Shown here piece after piece: positions 57,183 to 64,000 of a stretch of 64,000 nt of DNA. The DNA lies in the NCBI RefSeq assembly GCF_000003815.2, contig NC_049983.1, positions 14,986,769 through 15,050,768 of the forward strand. The letters run 5' to 3'. Both the position numbers and the translations under genes were made by a program. The stretch is from Branchiostoma floridae. Taxonomy: Eukaryota > Chordata > Leptocardii > Amphioxiformes > Branchiostomatidae. The notes under the pieces are model-generated. The model had not been told where the DNA came from. It did not search any database and was given only the letters and a program-made list of their open reading frames with translations. How positions within the stretch are numbered: the stretch's first letter is position 1; each line of letters starts with the position of its first letter.

Positions 57183-58180
57183 ATGCGAGCGTCCCGGATC
57201 TTCTTGGGCGCCACTGTCGTCGTTTCCGTCGTCTTCTTGACCGTGACCTACCTGGAAGGCTGGTTCAGAGTGTCTTCAGGTAATTCTTACCTTCGTTAAC
57301 ATTGAATCTATCGGAAAACCGCAAAAATTGCTTGATCCTGTCGTCGAAAAATGATGCGGGGCCTCGAGGCATAGCGGGACCGGTAGACCGTCCCCCGCTG
57401 GGCTTGACGTGTGTGTTTGGCGTATCCCGTAGCAAACTGAACGGTTCTCTGATTCTGTTTATCGTATAATACTCTACATCTCCTACCCTATCTAGCTCCA
57501 TCTTGTTAGAATGCAGAAGCTGTAGCATCCGATTCCCTCTTCAATACCAATTTGTCAATAAAATCACTATCTGAAGACTCTGAATACTGCGTGATTTGGT
57601 AGTCATGCCAGATGCTGATCTTTGACACCTCGCCCCTTGGCTGACCCTCGTCGCAAATTATTTCTCCGTCTTTTCAAGAAGGTTTGATAATACCATGCTA
57701 AAATGTTGTAGAATCCCAACCGTATCCCGTATCAATGTTTGTGTGTCTTGATTTATTTCGGAGCGAAACAGGCAGGTATGATGGAGCGCGAAAACATCTC
57801 TGTGCTATTTAAATTTGTTTTGAGACCCGTCATCACAGTAAAATGTAGTTTGAAGTCTTTGAATAAGGAGATTTGTAGAAGATTTCAAGAAACTGCACTG
57901 TATGTCTTTAATAGTTTGAACAATGTCTTACTTGGTCAGTCTTCTTGGTCCGTATTGAGATCTATTGAAGCATACAGTTCCTATGGTAGTGTTGTTCACC
58001 ATACTTGATTGTTTCCGTACTTCAAGTGTTCCTATAACATGAGATGTCCCCACAGCGGTAACCCGTGCCCCGGCCCGCACACGGTTCCTGTTCTCGGCCG
58101 GTCTGGACAGGAGGACGGCCGACAGGGCACAGGGCACTCAGGCCGGCACTTCAGCGGGGTCGGCAGGGAGACGGGTCCAG
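57183..58180 (+). CDS. 5' part of a single-pass type II-like membrane protein (partial gene)
   Basis: Two exons are supported: 57183-57279 and 58056-58180, with donor G|GTAATT, acceptor CCCCACAG and donor CAG|GTGTGT. They join through a split alanine codon to give 74 residues. MRASR is a short basic tail, residues ~6-24 (IFLGATVVVSVVFLTVTYL) form one hydrophobic anchor, EGWFRVSS follows, and then comes a Pro/Ala/Arg/Gly-rich, probably unstructured stem. That order is typical of Golgi glycosyltransferases and sulfotransferases, but the catalytic domain is outside the supported exons, so the enzyme class is unknown. A cleaved signal peptide is the alternative reading. The gene runs beyond the window; a possible third exon begins at 63879. 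Confidence 0.65.
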
Positions 58181-59206
58181 GTGTGTATTGTGTTGATTTT
58201 GTTTATTACGCGGTTACCTGTGGGGTTTTTGTTTGTGTGCATGTGCACCAACATGTCAACAGTGTATAAACGCATGAGGTGTGACAGTGGGGTGTGACTG
58301 AGAATGGTTTCAATCAGAACACAGCAGGGGACAGCCAGGAAAACTGTAAAACTGCCACAACATGGCTTTTTTCAGTCTTAAAAATAAAACAGTGAGTGAT
58401 GGTCTTCATTACACATTGTGCCTCTGCTGTATAAAGAATTCAAAGGTGTGAAGTCATGCGAACCAGTGGCAAGGTAAGGTGATAGGATAGGTTTGGTGGT
58501 GGTTGGGACTTCAGTACATGTCATTCAAGTTCAATTAACGATACAGCCTGGTGTTTTATTTCATTCTTTCCTGCTTCCATGTACTTAACTGTCCTTTTCA
58601 GATGTCAGAATCTTATCCATTTCTAACATATCTACTGCACTATTTATAAATAGAGAAACACCTGTATAACCTCATAACCTCCTTGATAGATTTGACAGAA
58701 AATGAGCAAGTGGCTTTAGACACATGAACCTCTCCACACACCACCTGTCTCAACACTATACATACAGCATTAAAAGTTAGGTGGGAATTTTACATAAAAT
58801 GGAATTTCCTATTACTAGAAGTCAGGATCATGTGGTGTCAATGTTTTTACTTCAGATCCCAATACCTTTCCCCTTCTACTCTGCTACACTATCAGGTAAG
58901 GCAATGCAGTGCTGTAATGTTCATGACAGAATCCATTTAGAACCGTGAACTTCGTAACACAAAAGGAGGCTTAGTCTAGATTTTGGTGATCCCTTGGGCT
59001 TGAAGGTTATATTTTAGTGACAAACATGGTTTTTGAAAAGTTATCCTTTGTTCACATGTTGTGGATACAAGCTATGTAAGGAGGAGGTCAGGCTGTGATT
59101 CTGTTTGGCAATCTAAGGTTTCAATCTGTGACTAGCAGTAACAGTCTTTGGCAAACATGTTTTCTGCTGTATGTTTGCTCAACATAAAGACAATGGCACT
59201 TTTCTC
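58181..59206. other. Intron of the partial membrane-protein gene
   Basis: AT-rich intronic DNA following the second exon. I see no exon, RNA gene or repeat that I can support. Confidence 0.5.
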
Positions 59207-59410
59207 TACTCTCCAAGCAGAGGTTTGGCTCCAGCTGTTTTAGGCATTTTCTTGTCAGGCTTATATTTTGTACCGTTTTCTTTCATTTCTTGCAGCCAAA
59301 CATTTGGCCGTGAGACATAAAGAAAACGGTATAAGATAAAAAGCCTGATAAAAACACCTAAACACATATTTTAAAAAAACAGCCAAAGCCAAACCTCTGC
59401 ATGGAGAGTA
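59207..59410. mobile_element. 204-bp TIR element with perfect 9-bp TSD
   Basis: The ends TACTCTCCAAGCAGAGG and CCTCTGCATGGAGAGTA are inverted (one mismatch in the first 17). The 9-bp direct repeat ACTTTTCTC flanks it at 59198-59206 and 59411-59419. The inverted arms extend further inward (GGTTTGGCT/AGCCAAACC). A 9-bp duplication suggests a Mutator-like origin. No coding capacity. Confidence 0.85.
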
Positions 59411-59419
59411 ACTTTTCTC

Positions 59420-61617
59420 AACAAATGGCAGTACACAATGGACTTTCATGATGGAAGGCACAAAGTCCCATTTGTGTTTGGAGATCTGACTCATTGTCTG
59501 GTGAGAATATCTTACCTCAATGTCTGAATGCCATCTTTGGGGAAGGAAGGCACTTTCAGGCCTGTTATGCTAGAGTAAAGAATGGCCTCCTACTCTAACA
59601 GTTTTTCATGTTCTTTCCGCACATTCTTTTGACTAAGTTGAGAGTGGCCCAGTAGCCTGGACAGTCTACACATCCTTCACTTCCACCGAGTCCCATCCCC
59701 ATCACACATTTGTAATTCAGTTGTGCCTATGGATGGTCCAGTGTTTATAACTATTTACGTTATACAATTTACTGTTATTGTAACTATTATACAGGTAACA
59801 GTTACAGTTTTGATTCCAAGCTACAGTAGTATGAAAGGTTTGAAGTAAAAGATCATACCCAGCTCCTAGCTTCCTGTGAATATTGGTATTCCTGAGGCAC
59901 ATGATCATGATGTGGGTCGATGTCCATTATCCAATGACCCCAGATTGCAATTGATTTCCTTATTCAGTTATTGTAGTACTCATGTGCAGGTATGTGGTAT
60001 GTGTATCACGTTGGACGTAACAAATGTACCTTTATCTCAGTTAGAGGCTCCATATTGTCCAATCTGCATGTTGAGGTTGGAATATCTAGATATGACGGTT
60101 TAGGATCATAATGACTCTGAGTGGTAGAAAAATAAAAAAAATGATGGTACCAGGTACATATGGCAGGATGTGTTAGCATGCAGTCAAGGTCCGCACACAT
60201 GCCATGATAGCAGATATGATGCAACATATGTCTTATTTATCTGAAGATTTAGTCTTACTTACAGTTACTATAGTATGAGGTACACAATTTGAGTATCAGG
60301 TACTTAAATTTTGATCTAGGTCTGATATCATTTGTAATTGGTTATCAGTGGCAAATAAAAACAGTGTAAGCAAAAAAGGCATGGAACTGCAAACTACCAG
60401 TGAAAATGTTGGTACAATTTACTACAGTACAAATGGTCTAATGGTGTTGAAAAATCAATGATGATTACCCCAAGTAGGGACTGGTAATTCAATTACTGCA
60501 CCAGTTGATGCCTGCTGGTTCCATGGGTGCTTTCAGGCCACATGAAAAAGTGATTACAAGGCTGGTTTATTACTCCCAGCATTAGATTTCTCTCCTTACC
60601 TTTGACTGCAATTTGGTCTAGGAAAAAACATTGATCAAATTTTCTACTGACAATGTAGAATTATGTGATGACGCAAAACGATACAAATTGAATTCTCTGC
60701 TTGACTGCATTTTTGTCATAACATTACTATTGCCATTGTTCGCTGTAAAGTTTTCATTGAATTGAAGAGCGACGAAAGATTGCACCGCTCATCACTGGAA
60801 CACGTTTTGAATGAAGCGGTCAAGCAAAGAATTACATTTGTATCCTTTTTTAGTGTGGAAACCAGACCTACCTGGGCGAAGAACTCTACTGTATTTGCCA
60901 GGCATGAAAGTTATCATCTGGTGGCCTAAATAGAATTTGACAATTTAGGCCTGAAGATTGACCTCCTTGTCTGCATGTGAATCCGTGCTAATTGGTAGTT
61001 AGCATGTGACATAAAAGTTTAACATAGTGTGTAGTAACAATGAACAGTTTACTGCAAATATTATACTGACATTTTTTCATTTTGTATACTTCTAGATAAT
61101 GTTTTCATACATGGAAATCCTTGTAGGACAACTGCTCCTATATCTACTAACAGACAACTGTTACTAATTATTCTGTTTCTCATCTTGTTATTTTTCTAGC
61201 TGTTCATCCTGCTGAGAAAGGTTGGTAAGGTCATTGACCTTAGCCTTCACATTGTCCCACAGCTCTATTTTGAACTGCTGCCCAACAGCTTTATCACATT
61301 CCAGCTCTGCTAAACAGTTTACACTATGGAGAATTGTCAAGGTGCAAGGTTAAAGCCAATGTCAGAAACTTGTGGTTTGATCTTCATGAAATCTTGCAGA
61401 TTGGCAAGTTGGCAACAGGGGTGACAGATGTTTTAACTGTAATGCTTGAAATTTTTGCAATGTTTTGATGTTTTCGCATTTTTTGCAGTGACAGCTTCAG
61501 GGCGAATTTAAAACCACCAGTACTGTTTCCATTTCTGTACAGTATGTGGCTGTAGGATCAGGAGGATTTCACCCTTTACCAATTTGTCACAGTCAACTCT
61601 CAGCCCAACACCCTGGT
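59420..61617. other. Intronic/non-coding stretch
   Basis: No exon with credible splice sites and protein-like composition was found. The sequence is AT-rich. I noted nothing else. Confidence 0.5.
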
Positions 61618-61855
61618 CATTCTTCACACCATGGTCAACTTGATCCAACACCCTGATCATCTCGGTCAGGGTTGGGGTTAGAGTCAGGGTTGAGCTGAGT
61701 AGGCCTGATATTGTAATAAGTCATGGACAGAGTCATTCTTCACACCATGGTCAACTTGCCCCAACGCAACACCCTGATCATCTCGGTCAGGGTTGGGGTT
61801 AGAGTCAGGGTTGAGCTGAGTAGGCCTGATATTGTAATAAGTCATGGACAGAGTA
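61618..61855. repeat. ~116-bp recent tandem duplication
   Basis: The copies at 61618-61733 and 61734-61855 are nearly identical (both start CATTCTTCACACCATGG and end GTCATGGACAGAGT). The second has a 6-bp insertion (near CCCCAACGCAACACC) and about two substitutions. A GTTGGGGTTAGAGTCAGGGTT run inside each copy is itself slightly repetitive. Confidence 0.9.
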
Positions 61856-62057
61856 AAGGGCCGAAGCATCATTCTTCTTTTGGAAGGACTTTAAAATGGG
61901 TTTCTGTGCTCCAGCACATTACAGCTGCCTCAGTACTCAGATGAGTGGCTGTACTACAAGATGAATAAAATGAATATTAAAACATTGGTTATATACACAT
62001 ACTGTATATGTATGACAATGAGGAACAAGTGTCATTTTCCATGTCTATTTATATATA

Positions 62058-62231
62058 CAGTAGAAGCCACTTCATTGCACACCCCATTTGCCAGTGCATT
62101 TCGTGCAATTGTCCGAATGGTGCAACAAAGCGAAGTTATTAAGCTGGACTGCACCACCACGGGATTTTGGGATTTCGAGCAATTAACAGAAGTGTGCGAT
62201 TATCCGTTGTGCAATTAACTGGCTTCCACTG
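62058..62231. mobile_element. 174-bp mariner/pogo-like MITE, TA target
   Basis: The ends CAGTAGAAGCCA and TGGCTTCCACTG are inverted (11 of 12). TA flanks both sides (62056-62057 and 62232-62233). Subterminal GTGCAATT-type motifs occur in both arms. It is non-autonomous and belongs to the Tc1/mariner superfamily by target and termini. Confidence 0.75.
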
Positions 62232-62485
62232 TATAATCTTCAACCCAGCAGCCTATGCTGATTTGAGGTGTCAGATGATAGCATGTGTGTCTGTTGAATC
62301 TCAATGTCTGTATTGCAGGCGCAGACCTGTAAGTATGAGACAATTTTGGCAACAGTTTGATGTGGCCTATGGCTGAGGCTTCTGACTCTTTGTTCTTTCA
62401 TCGGTGAGCAATTTGTACAAATTGGAACCATTCTGTCACTGCTATAATTTTGTCTTTTTAAGTACTTTGGAACGGGCCGCTGGCT

Positions 62486-62634
62486 TATCTCCAAGCAGAT
62501 CCTACAGTGTCATAAGGTTATCAAAAGGAGTGCTCTAGGCTGCCAAAGGTAGAAAGAACACTCCTGGGCCGGCTACACTCCTATGCCAGCTTTTGATACT
62601 ATCTTACGCTTCCATAGGATCTGCTTGGAGATTA
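62486..62634. mobile_element. ~149-bp TIR element related to 59207-59410
   Basis: The ends TATCTCCAAGCAGATCC and GGATCTGCTTGGAGATTA are inverted. The inner arms also pair loosely (ATCAAAAG/CTTTTGAT). The terminus CTCCAAGCAGA is shared with the element at 59207-59410. Flanks GCCGCTGGCT and CACTCTGGCT may be a decayed 9-10-bp duplication. Confidence 0.6.
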
Positions 62635-62709
62635 CACTCTGGCTACATGATCTTTCTTGTGACATAATCTGAAACATTTCTTTTTTGTTGTAATATGGAA
62701 CTGCAATGC

Positions 62710-62830
62710 TAGCCGGAGTACCATCCTCCGTAGTGACCACTGGTAACCCCCTTGCTAACCCCCACCGTTAGCAAGCGAAAGTAGTGAGCCAGCGGTCACT
62801 ACGGAGGATGGGAGGATGGTACTCAGGCTA
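62710..62830. mobile_element. 121-bp palindromic MITE with perfect 9-bp TSD
   Basis: It runs from TAGCCGGAGTACCATCC to GGATGGTACTCAGGCTA, flanked by the 9-bp repeat CTGCAATGC at 62701-62709 and 62831-62839. Termini and size match the element at 3902-4018, so both belong to one family, while the interior differs (TCCGTAGTGACC arms). Confidence 0.85.
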
Positions 62831-62839
62831 CTGCAATGC

Positions 62840-63878
62840 TGCAACCTCACATCATAATCTATATATGACCTCCAAACACAGGTCAGGCCTAAATTCCTGA
62901 GCACACTGTTGTTTGCCTAGTAAATGTGATAAGGACAAAAACCATATGACCTAAAGTAAGTGCAATTTTGGGTGCAAGACAAGGTGGCAAGATCTCTTGG
63001 TACCACTAGGTTATGTGGCTGTACAAGTCTGGTGTTCAAAGCTTTACTTATGTCAAAACAGTCTGGGCTTTTAGTTGAAGTTAAATTAACTACCAGTAGG
63101 TGGTTTCCAAGATCTTCAACAGTGCCTGATAAATCCATGACAGTTGTCCATGTGTCGACAGCAGCAAATAATCTATGGAAGATCCCTACTCAGAGCTATG
63201 GCTCATAGGGGCCTGCTGGAGATGGAACACACATGGCTGCTTTGTTTATCAACAACACACAGAGAATTGGCAGCAGGTTAAACTGTGGGACCTCTGGACA
63301 GGTACTTAGTAGTGGGGCTGGACAAATATTTGGTGGTCATGTTCTTCCAACAGATAAATTATCAATGGATGGTTTTACCAGACAGTTGTCTATATTACTA
63401 GTACCTTCAGGAAAAGAGTGTCACCTCCTGACAGGAGATTTGAAACTGTCTGAGGATTGGCTGTTCGCAACTGTATCTCAGTTCTCACAATTGGTTAGGT
63501 GGATCATTTTGTATTTTGAATTTGATACATAGTTAGACAGTACCTGCAAGAAAATGCTTAGTTTTACCATAACTATCTTATTAGACAATGTAATATTGCA
63601 GAAATCACCCCTTTTATCTTTGGATGGTGGCACAGGCCAGCAGTAAAGCTATTGGTAATCAAGTTATGTTTCTTTGATCTTTTTATCTTCAATCGTTATG
63701 AGATAGTGTCGTTTAAGTTGTTGTCAGACATCGCTCTGACAATGACTTCAATGTGGCGGCATTCTTCCATTCTTCATGATCCAACATTGACTGATATGGG
63801 GTGAGGATGATGATGATGAATTCATGTGCTATGAATTAAGAATTAGCCTCAACCTTCAGAAGTTTTCATTTCTTGTAG
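62840..63878. other. Non-coding stretch before the window end
   Basis: Two neighbouring open frames (62960-63208 and 63233-63532, plus strand) are in the same reading frame apart from a stop. Their composition is protein-like in places (for example LLVEVKLTTSRWFPRSS), which may reflect a decayed coding element. I recognise no family and see no splice logic. Confidence 0.3.
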
Positions 63879-64000
63879 GCGTGCCAAGTGCCAGCCAGTG
63901 TTCTCCATGATGCACCCTCCCATGGCTGCCCTCACACATGTCACATGCAGCTCTCAGACAAGGCCCAGGTTCCTTGTCCCTTCCTTGTCACCAGGTCATT
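63879..64000 (+). CDS. Possible third exon of the membrane-protein gene (cut by window end)
   Basis: Follows a good acceptor (TTTCTTGTAG). In phase 0, which continues from the exon ending at 58180, it is open to the window end and reads ACQVPASVLHDAPSHG followed by CPHTCHMQ, with four cysteines in all. A second frame is also open (RAKCQPVFSMMHPPM...), so frame and reality are uncertain. The GC content is higher than in the flanking intron, which favours an exon. Confidence 0.35.

Noticed and set aside
1-64000. CRISPR arrays, bacterial operons, Shine-Dalgarno sites
   Set aside because: The sequence is clearly eukaryotic with spliced genes; no short regularly spaced repeats of CRISPR type were seen.

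Overview
The window looks like invertebrate deuterostome chordate DNA, most likely amphioxus (Branchiostoma). This is inferred from short phase-consistent exons separated by 0.2-4 kb introns, frequent TACATGTA-type motifs, and a high density of very small terminal-inverted-repeat elements. No database search was possible. Two assembly gaps of exactly 100 N lie at 109-208 and 35566-35665.

Layout: (1) 1-~16.1 kb holds no gene I can support, only one orphan candidate exon (5321-5511), a 26-bp minisatellite, a nested inverted repeat and a perfect 117-bp MITE. (2) ~16.15-20.5 kb has an isolated NRF1/E2F/CCAAT-like promoter candidate and several TIR elements. (3) 20517-37948, minus strand: a complete 19-exon gene for an 891-residue kinesin-14 with a C-terminal motor and an unusual N-terminus. 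That N-terminus has a Q/G/H-rich tract with a possible myristoylation signal, a duplicated aromatic module, a UBA-like segment and coiled coil. (4) 39850-51128, plus strand: a complete 13-exon IFRD1/2 gene (428 aa), head-to-head with the kinesin and 1.9 kb away. A second, TATA-driven alternative first exon lies at 44429-44513 and splices in the same phase. Its introns carry a TTAA-flanked twin element and a pogo/Tigger-like element. (5) 51.1-57.1 kb is intergenic, with a degenerate ~150-bp-period tandem array and one orphan candidate exon. (6) From 57183, plus strand: the first two (perhaps three) exons of a gene encoding a short cytosolic tail, a single membrane anchor and a stem, as in Golgi type II enzymes. 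It runs off the end of the window.

The exon models were built by hand. All phases close, and the kinesin and IFRD models give uninterrupted reading frames from start to stop. The genes show no obvious functional link beyond the shared kinesin/IFRD upstream region. The most unusual items are the kinesin N-terminal architecture, the internal IFRD promoter/first exon, and a set of small DNA transposons whose target-site duplications (TTAA, TA, 8 bp, 9 bp) can be read directly.
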